From Liriodendron chinense (lineage: Eukaryota > Streptophyta > Magnoliopsida > Magnoliales > Magnoliaceae): a stretch of DNA of 64,000 bases. How positions within the stretch are numbered: position 1 is the first letter of the stretch; every line of letters starts with the position of its first letter. The position numbers were made by a program, and so were the translations under genes. Below, piece after piece: positions 36,150 to 47,240 of this stretch. The stretch covers positions 1 through 64,000 of the forward strand of contig PVNU02002353.1 in assembly GCA_003013855.2 (NCBI GenBank), written 5' to 3'. The notes under the pieces were generated by a model, which was given only the letters and a program-made list of their open reading frames with translations, searched no databases and was not told the DNA's origin.

Positions 36150-36485
36150 TTTTTCACAGGCAATGTTATTCACATTCGCAGGCGCACAAAATGAACGTAC
36201 ATCACGAAAGCACCACAAGCTGCACATGTCTTACACGTGTGAGATATCTAGACTGTTCATCAAAAGGTCCCAACGGTGACTCTATCCTACGTTTATAATT
36301 AAGCCCACCTGCTGATCAGTTGGTACACACAACACGTTAAATATGGACCATTGATTATCCTTTTTCTTACTATATGTTTTCTCTATATGTAGCCAACTAG
36401 ATGAGTGGACCATCCACATCTTTTAATGGTGGATATTCCACATGTAGCAAGCATGATGACCTGCCCGGATCCAGGATACGTGTAT
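36150..36485. repeat. Duplicated upstream flank of CRK-2
   Basis: It aligns with 63690-64000 upstream of CRK-3. Shared strings include TGTAGCCAACTAGATGAGTG, GATATTCCACATG and GATGACCTGCCCGGATC. The duplicated block therefore reaches at least this far, and in CRK-3 it runs off the window. Confidence 0.85.
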
Positions 36486-37035
36486 CAAAAGTGCGTGTAG
36501 ATTCGTGGCCGCGAATCGCATTCCGCTTTGCAAGAAATAATCGAGTCATACCGCGTAAGGCGGGTCACATGAGTGGGCCCAGACCGAAAATTACATCAAA
36601 CTGCCAGACCCTAATTTCAATCTGTATCCATCCAATCCCCATTGATCAGATGCTTGTGAGATTTAGGCCATTGTCCAGATGCAGTGGATGCCTCCGAGTG
36701 ACTCGTTGGAGAGTTGTCGGATGAATTTTATGATCATGGAATCAAATATTGGCATCTATGGTCTATTAAATTGGTATTCTTTGGTATTATGCATTTGAGT
36801 TAACTCATGTTACCATTGACTTCACCTTAAAAGTAAGACAGAACTAAACTTCGAGTGCCTCGGAATGCTTAGAGATGGTTTTTCCCACTCTTGAAACCAG
36901 GAGCACTCCCTTCTCTTTTGTCCCACTCTTGAAACGATGAGGGCTTCCCTCTTTCTTTAATGCGTGTAACCACACCTTTGCTTCATTTTATCCTGGGTTT
37001 CCATTCTTTACTCCCATTGGCATTTCACATGCCAC
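36486..37035. other. Spacer before the gypsy element
   Basis: No gene recognised. A short direct repeat (CCCACTCTTGAAAC, about 36886 and 36931) is present. Confidence 0.4.
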
Positions 37036-37916
37036 TGTTGCTAAGCTATTCTTCGGCCATGCGCGTGTCGTGTGTGCGGGCGTGCCAGAACCAAATTTCA
37101 CGGCTCGATTCCAACCGAACAATAATGACCTCCAAGAAAGGCAAATATGTCGTGATCGACCATATATAACCAAAATCTATAGAGATCGGTCGCTTAATTA
37201 GTCACTCGCTCAATTGTTTAATAATGACAATCAAGCGATGTTTGGAATGTGGGGTTTGTCTTCCAAAAATGGATTGCACCTTTGCCTTCCGAGCGAAAGG
37301 ACTTCTCACAATGTAAAATTAAAGTAGTGAAAAGAAGAACTTACAATCGGCCGCGTGGACGATCCCACTTCTTCTTTACCAATAAGAGATACAATTATGA
37401 AAAAGAAAACTTTACTGATTATGAGACTCTTACTACAGATTTACTACTATGGAATGTAATCTCAAGGGTCATACTATGGAACATAAACAATGCAATTATG
37501 CTAAGGAAAGTAAAGAAGACTGAAACGTGAGTAGTAAAATGAAGAACATGATAAGCTTGAGGATGAAATGTAGATTTGATTTGGTTGGTGCTAGCCTTTT
37601 GCATTGTTGGAGCCCTCCTTCTTTTATGGTTTAAATCGCCCATCTAGACACTTCTTCTGCTGATTGGTTACATTAACCGCTCACTCATTACTTGTCTTCT
37701 AGATTTCTCTTTCCCACTCTTTGCCATAACTGCTTGCTGACCTGGCCACGTCCATTCGTCCAACTTAGTGTCGTGGCATTTCAGACTGATGTCAACTGTG
37801 TCATTAGGGATTTCATCGTGGCCTTATGTATTTCATGGCTACTTACCAACGTACCTTTTTATGATTGACTCCTCACCCATACTCCTCACCCATACTGGCA
37901 GACATAAGGTATAACA
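37036..37916 (-). repeat. 3' LTR of the Tat-like gypsy element
   Basis: 881 bp. On the plus strand it begins TGTTGCTAAGCTATTC and ends AAGGTATAACA; read on the element's own strand it runs TGTTATACC..AGCAACA. It aligns along its length with 52954-53836. In the first 85 bases I counted about 11 differences, so the insertion is old. Confidence 0.92.
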
Positions 37917-37918
37917 TT

Positions 37919-37953
<35 letters not shown>
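37917..37953 (-). other. Polypurine tract of the gypsy element: 33-nt homopolymer
   Basis: On the minus strand 33 G residues followed by CAAA abut the first base (TGTTATACC) of the 3' LTR. This is exactly where the plus-strand primer for reverse transcription lies. A pure G tract of this length is unusual and prone to slippage in replication and sequencing. Confidence 0.8.
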
Positions 37954-38202
37954 ATCGACTTACCTTTTGAAGAAAGAGAAGATGGCGTGTGATGGACGAA
38001 TGAGTCTTCATTAAATGCTACTATCCTTTCTTGCCACATGTCAGCAGATTAAAGACATATCATCGACTTCGACTTTCGACAAATGAATGCTCTCGCACGG
38101 ATTGAATCTCGTGTTGCCACATGTCAAATCTTTATATTCAAACGAATCGCCATCATGATTAGACATTAATACCGCCTCGATTGATAAAATTCAAATTCAC
38201 TT

Positions 38203-39704
38203 TTGCTTTTTTCCTTTCACAAGTTTCTGCAAATGGCTTCTTCTTTTTCTTCGTTCAACCTTGCCAAGATGCTCAACACTCTGGATAATTTGACCGATCT
38301 ATATATGAACGAGATAATGTTTAGTACTGAGGCCGAGGGGAAGAAGTTTTATCATCTGGGTCCTTCCTTCCTTCTTAGAGTCAAGGTTGATAGTATTTAT
38401 TCATTAGAATTGTTATTCCCTATCTGTCCTAGTGAAGGGATACTTCTACGGGAAGTTTCACTCCCCGAACCTCAAAACACTCTGAAACCCCCTAGATTTT
38501 GGCTGACTCCTCTTCCAGATTGAAAAATATGGTTTGAACGCATGGTTGGGCCAATTCAAATATGTATAGGAAGAAATGGGCATTTATGAATGTATCAAAC
38601 TATCCACTATCCCTTACAAAGCGAATCCTGCCCTTCTATCCGCAGCTTTCGTATTTTGAAGCAAATATACTAATTCTTTCTTTTTTGATGTGGTCCGATG
38701 GGTCCTACGATTATGGACATCTGCGCTTTCGCCCATTTATTACCTTTTAGCGACATTGTCTTTCATGACTTAACCAAGCATGAGGGAAAAGGGTTCACGC
38801 TTCATGGCAGTAAAGCATATTCTCTTTTCTTAACGAATTTCAAGAAGAAAGAAGGTCCGGTAGAATATGAAGAACTCACGGCCTTTTTCTTGTTTTAGAT
38901 CTACCAACATCTCCTGTGTGTAAATCTCTCAACATTACACACGAATACATTGCCTTGGCCAAAGCACTTGCTCAAGGCTGAAAACTAGCCCTCACCCCCT
39001 TTGTTTTAGGGCATTTATATCGGAGAATGTACAATTTAACCACCAAAGGCGTTTATACAGCGGTGGACCTCTGTGGTTAGTTCAGATGTGGCTTGTTGAA
39101 TACTTTAGTTCCACATTAGTCAATGGCCTTCCTCCAAATGAGGTTCATACTTCTTATGGCCATTGCAACCTAAGGTATGAAACGAAAACACATGATTTTT
39201 TAATATATTTGAGCCATTTATTCCTTACTTTGAATGTAGAAAAGATTTCTCATTTCTTCACACCTTTCTATAAAAGGAAATTTGGTCTAGCATGGCTAAC
39301 TGGTGTAGCCGATGCGGAAGACGAGGCCACTATATCTTTAATAAATGAAGCTTGGGAGAGTTATTTGATCACTAGAGACCTTCCATATAGTGGTATCGTT
39401 AATTTGGGTACCAACGCGAAAGTCGAGGTTAAACAATACTGTCCGTATCTGTTTGCTCGGCAGTTTGGCCTTATTTAGGGCATTCCGTGTCCTGGTACAC
39501 AGAAGGCTCTCAATCAGCTTCCTTACATTCGTGAAATTCTTTATGACATCAAGGATTATCTTGGACTTAAACACTTTTTATGAGGACGTCAAAGCAGCTA
39601 TTGAGCTTGAAGGATTTGTTGATCGACCGAGCGCCTTAGACGTCTTCTTCGAATGGTGGATTGGATGTTACCAAAGGCTTCTCTTCACTCACCAGGAGTT
39701 ATAA
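38203..39704 (+). pseudogene. Plant mobile domain (PMD) gene carried antisense in the retroelement
   Basis: The start is probably the ATG at 38233 (MASSFSSFN). Reading on through broken frames gives FWLTPLPD; then GPMGPTIMDICAFAHLLP at about 38697-38750, the fold's 'GEMTPTLEDVAVLTGLP' landmark; then EYEELTAFFLF before a TAG at 38896. Next come ALAKALAQG, a TGA, and KLALTPFVLGHLYRRM (about 38950-39030), the 'LARGxRLALAPxVLGxLYR' landmark; and further on the segment MWLVEYFSSTLVNG. PMD (aminotransferase-like) proteins include MAIN and MAIL1 and are widespread in plant transposons. The function inside retroelements is unknown. At least three in-frame stops and shifts make it dead here. A short intron at about 39176-39240 (GTATGA..TGTAG) is possible. 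Confidence 0.8.
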
Positions 39705-41826
39705 CGGCTAAATTTGCTTCGTTGGTAGGACCATCCAAGGTAATACATGTCGTAAAGAAAGGTCAAGAGAAAAAAGCAAAGCCAGCAAAGGATATTGCAA
39801 TCGGTCAGTGCTCCACTAGGAGAAGATCGATCGCTGCTCCTGCTCCTGCTCCTACTCAAAGTTCCAAGCAAAAAAGGAGAAAGACACTTAAGAAAACTTC
39901 TCAGCCGATTCATACTCCATCCTCAAATTCGACCGATTCACAAATCCCCACTCTTCCACCATCCACCGAGAAAATACGCTCCCCCGACCTTGAATCTGAA
40001 CCACTTATTTGGCAATACCTATTAAGTCACCTGTTACAGTGAGTCCACCTGCCCCTACTGCAACTTCTTTAATCACCTAAATCATCTAATTGGGTTCATT
40101 AATTGGTCCTCTTCCCAAACCACCTGTTCCTCCTTTCCCTCAACCAAAAATTGCTATTACTTCTTCTTCTCAGATAAAGAAACGAACTTCATCGACTCAG
40201 CCAGGTAAAAATCTTGCCGAAGATATAAAGGCATGGGAGACTTATTTCAATACAATCTATTATCCTGGGCTTACACCTCGACACTATTCTTGGAAAATAG
40301 AAAAGGGGATTGAGAAACACAGAGAAATTCTTGATAATCGTTGTCAAAATAGATGGTTGGCGGATAGAGAAGCTCTGAACGATCCGCACTTACCTTTTGA
40401 TGAGCGATACGATAAACCTTATCGGCCAAATCCGCCACCATTCCCATCTTCTACTCGGCCACTTGCGAAAATCATCACCAATCCTCGGTCAATAGAGAAC
40501 CGATTTGTGATAATGGCCGTTTGCTCTGATTTAGGTGGTCTATTTTTCTTTTTCTTTTTTATTTCTTTTGTTGTATTCATAATCTGATTTTTCACCATTT
40601 TTTTAGTTCTCCGAGAGATAACGTCTACCAACATTTCCGTATGTTAGTTCTCTAAAGTTTGAATTGAGAGTCAGATTCTAAATAAATCATCCATAGTGGG
40701 AGAGGCGGAGTCCACAGGTGATCAAACTTTATCAGCTGACGGGGCTTCAATAACAACTCGCCTTATAGTATCACACATTCAAGGCGATTTATCGGTCGCA
40801 CCAAAACCAGTGATTCTAGATGAACAGAATGATCCTCCACCTAACATAACCGATGCTACCAATATTCATGATATCATCACTAATTCTGAGAATAGGGCCG
40901 ATCATGATGAAGCAGCCCCTTTAACAACAATACATTTGGATCTTGATGATAATGATGATGACCTTTACGGAATGACTTTCGTAAAAGATCTTCCTCCAAC
41001 AACTACTCAAACAGAATCTCCACCTGCCTTGTCCACGGCTATTCTTTCTTCTCCTATCACAAAAAAGACTCGAAGGCGGTTGAGATTGATTAGAGGAGCG
41101 GATGGCTCTCCTCAAAGGATAGTTTTTACTAAAGAGCTCCAGAGAACTGAAGGACAGACCGATTTTGGTCTTTCAACCCCAGTCCTCGATTAACCTTTGG
41201 ATTTGCCTTCGGCAGAGCCATCCCTTCTTCTATCTTATATACTGGACAGTTGCCCAGTTGTGTAGGCCAAAGACATCGATACACAAACTCAACCTCCAAT
41301 TCTAGAACCGGTTACCGAACATCCTGTGGGTATATCGGCAACTGACTTGTCTCCTAGTCGATCTGCAAGTCCAATCGACTCGATGGCAGATGTTGGAGAA
41401 CGACTTTAATCTCCCAAGATCTTAGTCCATCCTCATACTATAGATATTTTGTCAACTGACCTCTCTTGTTCGTCTTCTACTCCCAAAGGGATCCCTTCAG
41501 TCGAACCTCTTGATCTAGAGATAGAGTTTTCACCGATTGATGAAATTCTGAACTCTTTAAAGCAAGCCTTGGATGATGAAATTTCTATCCCAGAGTCTCC
41601 CGCTCTTTCGACAGAGGTTCAACATCTCAAAGAGGAAATTGAAGCATTAATACGTATGAGCTTTTTAGCTGAACCTTCAGATGAGTCGATTAATCTGATG
41701 ATCAATCTTATTGAGCGATATCAAGTATATTCACGATCTAACATTAGTCTTACCTCACATTTACTAGATCATTTTCAAGAAGCTTATGAACTTGATTCTA
41801 GCATAAAACAACTCGAAATTGCTTAA
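39705..41826 (+). pseudogene. Disordered and coiled-coil extension of the antisense PMD gene
   Basis: A nearly continuous but broken reading. It has a basic, Pro/Ser-rich tract (39760-40020); a compact segment with AWETYFNTIYYPGLTPRHYSW and NRWLADREALNDPHLPFDE (40210-40410); an acidic and Thr-rich tract (40696-41193, LDLDDNDDDLYG); and a helical end (41449-41826, LKEEIEALIRM). Between the second and third there may be an intron (about 40535-40606, T-rich, ending TTTTTTTAG). The composition suits a long linker and coiled coil behind a PMD. I know no catalytic motif in it. Stops separate the blocks. Confidence 0.6.
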
Positions 41827-41834
41827 GCTAACAC

Positions 41835-43120
41835 TCATTTTGTTCGCTTGCCTCAAGTGCAAGGCTTGCGATGTAGTAATAACTCGGTAAGAATAAGGTC
41901 GATCCATAAGAAATTAGGGTAAACCAATTTAAACCATTCTAGTAACTTCAATCTCAGAAATTTTAGAATTCAATTTTAAAAACTAAATAAAAAAGTAATT
42001 TTTAGAAAAATCTGATAATTAATTAAATTAAGGCCTTAAGGATCCACTTGTAGTAGTCTAATGTGAATTTATTCATCCAACCATAAACACAACTAGATTC
42101 AAAGTTCTATCTCTCATCTAGTTGAAAGAAAAGGCATTCAATCACACACAGTCCCACTTAAGTCAGGAAATTATATTTTAGTTCTAATTAAGCACATAGA
42201 ACTTGAACTTGTAACCTTTGAAGTAACAACTATACCAAGAGATCATGGCATGCTCTAGGGTTACTACAATTCAATTCTAATCAGTCCAAACATGGTAAGG
42301 AACTCATGTCTGAAGTACATAAACTCTCATAAAACTTCTAAAAATACCAACTTTATTCAAACTAGAAGTTAAAAATTCAAACTTGAAATAAGAATACTTG
42401 AATTAGACGAATTAAACAATGAAACTAGCTACAAGCTTCACCTCTTAGCCTTTTAGCCAAGCATTGTCATACTACAATTAGAATCAAAAGAAAAATTACT
42501 TGAAAGCATAGAAAAACTATAAAAACCCTAGTTTAAGGAGTTGTAAATGCTCTACGAAGATCCTCTCCACCTCTTAGACTTTCAAAGCCTTCTATGATGC
42601 ATTAGGAACGACGTAGAGGTGTCCTTTTATAGCAAAATTCCGTCACCGACTTGGAATCTTCTAGAAATCAAAGAGTCCTTACACAGTCTAGCGATCGGAT
42701 CTTGTACAGCAACATCTCTTTTTAAAATCATCAAACCGACCTGTCTGTTGGCCAGCCAGCCTGACAGTCCATTCGACCGGTCGGACAGTGTAAAATACTA
42801 TTCAAAGGTTTTGTGATTTCTGGAGGTTTTGACCAACCTGTCTGGTGCAGTGGTCGGCCAACCGGATGACCGGTCAAACACTCTATAACTTGTGATTTTT
42901 CATGCTTCTCCTCCTCAATCTTCATTGTATCTTTTCTCCACCTCTTGTCTTTTTTTCATTTGATCTTTAAGGCATACAAAGTAAGTTTTTTAACATCATA
43001 TAGGTGAAATCTCTCTCGTATTCCTACAAACACAAAAACATGTATTAGATTAGTCTTTAAATATGTAAATCATGCATAATGTGTGATTAATTGGGGTTAG
43101 AATATGCACAATTCAGAGCT
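41835..43120. mobile_element. 1.3-kb insertion inside the antisense ORF region
   Basis: It is flanked by a perfect 5-bp direct repeat AACAC (41830-41834 and 43121-43125). On the minus strand it begins GAGCTCTGAATTGTGC and ends GTTCGCTTGCC..CATTTTG region reversed. It has no ORF of note, but includes a tract with GACCGGTCGGACAG/CCGGTCAAAC. The size and a 5-bp duplication suggest a solo LTR or a small LTR-type element, although the ends are not a clear TG..CA. Confidence 0.55.
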
Positions 43121-43134
43121 CAACACATTCACAG

Positions 43135-43344
43135 ATGCTTGAAGCAAGTCTGCTTAGAGAACAACTGTCGGCCGAACGAGAAGAGCTCGAGCGTCATACT
43201 TTAGGAGTGAAGACTCTGGATACTAAGATAACCGCAGTAGAAGTACATTTGAAGAATCTTAAGAAACAACGAGAAGAAAAGAGAAATATGTATAATGAGA
43301 AGAAGAAGAGCATAAATCTCTTAACCAAACCTGTAAAAATTTAG
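43135..43344 (+). pseudogene. Coiled-coil end of the antisense PMD gene
   Basis: Seventy codons with heptad spacing: LREQLSAEREELERH, then VHLKNLKKQREEKRNMY. It is the natural continuation of the helical end before the insertion at 41835-43120, but one base out of frame with it, so it is further evidence of decay. Confidence 0.6.
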
Positions 43345-43685
43345 GCTCAGTTGGTTGGTGAGACCAGACAAATTAGCTTTAAAATAAGGCCGAGATCTTC
43401 AACAAAAGAAAGAAAGGCAACAGAAAGTCGAAGATGTACTTAATCGATTTTCATCTTTTAAATTCTGAATAAAATAAAAATTATGAATTGGCTAGATACA
43501 TTTAAGTACCCTTTTTCCTCTTTTTCTCTCAAATGACCACCTTTGACACGATATACATCAACATGCATATTCCTAAATGAACGCCATTACTGAGAAGTCG
43601 GTCTATCTTCCTTGGGAGGTGGACCGACGCTAACGGTTAAATAACCTACCACGATTCATTAACTCTCACGTCTATTCACCAATTG
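43345..43685. other. Spacer between antisense reading frames
   Basis: AT-rich, with AATAAAATAAAAATTATG at about 43468, a possible poly(A) signal for the upstream antisense gene. Nothing else recognised. Confidence 0.4.
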
Positions 43686-44450
43686 CTTATAAAAAAAAAC
43701 AATCTTCTTCATGATCACATATCCTTGCATCTCCTTTAACTTACATTAATGGCCTCATCAAGTAACCCTTCTTTTTTCCAAGCCAAGGCTTATCTAAAAG
43801 ACATCTTTTCGGAAGAACTATCCAATTTCGGCTAATCATCTCTTCTATTTGATACGGATTTCTTTATCCGTCAAGCCGCGATCATTCCTGAGAAGGATGA
43901 AGATTTCGAAAACATCCTGCAAATTCTCAGGAAACTTCATAGCCCCAGAAGTAATTTTTTTTTAGGCCGAATTTGATGTTTAGTATGCCAAGGGTATCTT
44001 GAAGGAGTACGTTTCCATGCGCGAGGCATTGGCCAATCTCTATGATTCACTAGAGGCAGCATGGGGCAATCGCTTTCACTGATTTCGTCAACATCAATAT
44101 GACAAGACCCTTCTGAAGCTTTTGCAAGTCCAAAAATTGGACTTAGAAACTGACATTCGCGAAAACAAAGATGTTTGTTGCCCTCGGGATGTGTCTCATT
44201 TAGAAGAGACTTTGGCCTTCGTTCAATCCCAAATTGAAGTTTTCCAAACCTGCGTTCAGCATAGTCAGGCCTGCCGTAAAGAGGTAGAGGTTAAGTCTGT
44301 GATATTGGCAATCACATCCAAGAAGTTTTTCAATTTCTTGACCGGGCGATGGACAATAGACGCCCGTGGACCGCCAAGATGAGGGATGCTGAGGTAGTCA
44401 AGACCCATGCTCAGCAAGAGTTTGATATAATCAAACAAGCCCATGCTTAA
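43686..44450 (+). pseudogene. Second antisense ORF of the retroelement (broken)
   Basis: A TATA-like CTTATAAAAAAAAAC lies at about 43687 and the ATG at about 43749 (MASSSNPSFFQAKAYLKDIF). A TAA closes it after about 27 codons. The reading continues as helical sequence in shifted frames (44122-44382: LDLETDIRENKDVCC, HLEETLAFVQSQIEVF; and AEVVKTHAQQEFDIIKQAHA near 44450). No known domain; mostly predicted helix. Confidence 0.55.
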
Positions 44451-45065
44451 GGATATCAACTAAGCGGCTGAGCCTATTTAATCTTCGTTGTCAATTTTCT
44501 TTGTTTTTTTTTTTTGTACTTGGCGGAGGGGCTTAACTATCAATAAATCTTGTTTTTCTTAAATTTATTCTCAAAGTACTGCTTATACTCTGGCCGATCA
44601 TCCATCTATATCTTCATTTTGGCATACAAATTGTTGCAGGAAATTACCAAATTGGCATGCATATTATTGACTGCGATGTTGGCTTTGGTAGGAATATGAT
44701 ATTGATCGATGTTTTCATGACCTAGCTCGGCCAAGGATATTGATATATCTCTGTTTTTTTTTTCTTATCGATAATCCATGCATGATTAGATAAGGTCTCA
44801 CAACCTTGAGATCAGCCAAGAATACATCATATCAAGCATTCTAGACAATCTTGAAAAGTATTTCAATTTTTATCCTCCAGGGGCCGATTAGCACAGGATG
44901 ACGATACTTTATTCAAGTAATAATTTCTGACTCCCTAATTCATATAAATGATGAATATACTAGAGGATTGTAACTGACGTACCGATTAATAAGGATAGGT
45001 TATCGAGACACCCGCATGTTTCACCTTTTTGAAATTCGAATCGACGCAATAACTGCAAGAGCATC

Positions 45066-45077
45066 CTTATAAAAGGA
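45066..45077 (+). promoter_or_regulatory. TATA box for the third antisense ORF
   Basis: CTTATAAAAGGAGG lies about 50 bp above the ATG at 45123, the usual plant TATA-to-start layout with a short leader. The second antisense ORF has the same arrangement. Confidence 0.6.
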
Positions 45078-45122
45078 GGTCATTCTTCATCAACCCTTAC
45101 GTCTCTTGAAAGAACTTCCATC

Positions 45123-45808
45123 ATGACACCCCAGTACTTCTTCCACGATTGTGCTCACAAACTTCTAAATAATATCCTCTCTAATGGTATATCTTACTTT
45201 TGTGATGCTTCCATGCTCTCTGACGTATATCCATTTGTCCGAGATGCTTCAAAATATGCGGAAGACGATCCATCTTTGAAAGCGACTCTGGCCGCCATTA
45301 CTAAACTGGAAGAATTTGATAACACCTTCTTCGTGGCAAATTCTAGATTTGAAAAATATGCTCATCTTCTAAAAGAAAGCAACAAAATTTGGGCGAGATT
45401 AGTTCAATTGAGCACCGATCGTGATGAGACCTAGAATAAACGTCTCTTTTAGACTCGGCAAAATAATTTCGACCGGGCAATTCTTCTTACTTCGAATACA
45501 GTGAAGAAAACTAGAGAGGGATATAAAGTAAATTAATCGCCTCTATCCTGGCCGCGATACCACTGATCCAGATGTCTTGAAAGCCTTTATTCAATCCCAA
45601 CTCATGATATATCAAAATCAGCTAGACAACAATTCTATTTAGAAAATAGAAGCCGAAAACAGACTTTCTAAGCAAGATGATCTCATGAATCAATTATCTT
45701 TGAAGATATCTGATAGAGAAAAATGGCAAAATAAAAAGGAAAGGGCAAAGGAAAAAAGGATCCAAGCTCAGGAGAAATTCGAAAGATTTAAAGCTAATCT
45801 CTTTTGAT
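45123..45808 (+). pseudogene. Third antisense ORF of the retroelement (broken)
   Basis: Open from 45123 to 45434 (103 codons: MTPQYFFHDCAHKLLNNIL, KATLAAITKLEEFDNTFF, KYAHLLKESNKIWARL). It is then closed by TAG, but continues as helical reading to about 45808 (NRLSKQDDLMNQLSLKI, RIQAQEKFERFKANLF). The layout resembles the second antisense ORF: a short N-terminal head, helical segments and a coiled-coil end. The two may be diverged copies. It runs tail-to-tail with the pol gene, about 130 bp apart. Confidence 0.6.
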
Positions 45809-45941
45809 AGATAGCTTATATTTTCGAAGCTTGTAGCCAAAAGGCAAAATCTTAACTCGGCTGATGAGCCGTTTATCATCATCTTTTGTATGAATGAAAA
45901 AAATTTCCTTTTGGCTAATAAAAAGAACTCTCCTTCTTTGA

Positions 45942-47240
45942 TTAGAAACTTGGCCAATACACTACTTTCCATAAGGAAGAGTGATCTATTTTCAAGAACT
46001 GACCATTAATTGGAGCTTTTGCAACTCTTTCATCTTTATCTTTCAGTCGATAAGCTTCCCCTTTTAAGACTTGTACCACTGTGTATGGGCCTTCCCAAGT
46101 GGGTGACCATTTGCCTAAAGCCCTATCCTTGTGACCAAGAGGTAAAACTGTCTTCCAAATTTTATTGCCCAATCCAAAAACCTTTCCTTTTACTTTCTTG
46201 TTGTATGCCTGGGCGACTTTGGCTTTGTTGGCTAAAAAAGAATCAAAGGCTTTTAATTGGATTTCATATAATTCCTCAAGCTCAACAAGCATCGCTTCGG
46301 TGAACTCATTAGGAGTCAAACCAGCTTGATGAGTGACCCTTAAAGATGGGACAGTGATTTCTATGGGCAATACTGCATCATGTCCATACGTTAAAGCAAA
46401 AGGGCTCATTTTAGTCTTGTACAATGTGAATTTCGGTAAGCCCATAATGCCTCAGATAACTTTTCATTCCAGTTTTTTATATTTCATCGATCATCTTCCT
46501 TATGATGTTCTTGATCACTTTATTACTGGCTTCGGCTTGTCCATTTGCTTGTGCGTAGTATGGAGTGGAGTGGACGATTTTGAATTTATATCGTTCGGCC
46601 ATAGCTTTGACCTCTTTGGACGAGAAAGCTGCACCGCGGTCCATTGTGATAGACTCTGGGATGCCAAATCTATGAATTATGTGAGTTTCGATGAAATTAA
46701 TAATTTCTTTATGGCCAACTCCCTTCATAGGTTTGGCCTCGACCCATTTTGTGAAATAATCGGTGGCTGCGATGATATAGGTATCCAGATTTGAAGATGC
46801 TGGTTGAATCATCCCTACTAAATCAATCGCCCATCCTCAAAATGGCCAAGATTTGACCACGGTATACATTTCGAACGCTGGTACGTGCTGTATCGGCTTA
46901 GCCTTTTGACATTCTTCACAATCTTTGGCATATCGATCACAATCAACTACCATTTTCAGCCAGAAATATCCATAACATCTCAATGTTAACCTCATCTTTC
47001 TCCCAGCTTAATGTGCCCTGCATATTCCTTCATGAACTTCTCCCATGACCATCATAGATTCTTTTCTTCCTAAACATTTAAGTAACATTCCATTGGCCCC
47101 TTTCCGATATAATTCATCATCAATTAACCATCACATAATGGATGGTCGATCTCCTGACATCATGCCCTACCTTCATGCGTGGGCATTGAAGGTAGCCCAT
47201 AATGGGGGCTCGCTAGTCATCTTCTTCCAATTCAACCTAG
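45942..47240 (-). pseudogene. Integrase of the gypsy element
   Basis: The N-terminal zinc region shows YAKDCEECQKAKPIQHV (about 46880-46930). The core has D of WAIDLVGM, D of ESITMDRGAAF and E of NGQAEASNKV, the DDE triad (46470-46840). The C-terminal part (45942-46445) has SPFALTYGHDAVLPIEI and WEGPYTVVQV, the GPY/F region. Two or more frame breaks divide it (a TGA before WAIDL; a shift near 46450). It would insert the cDNA copy into chromosomes; here it is inactive. Confidence 0.88.

Noticed and set aside
36401..36724. Open frame of 107 codons upstream of CRK-2
   Set aside because: No domain; part of it lies in the duplicated flank and is not open to the same extent near CRK-3.
46010..46794. 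Plus-strand frames of 97 and 153 codons
   Set aside because: They are shadows of the integrase on the minus strand, which has clear motifs.
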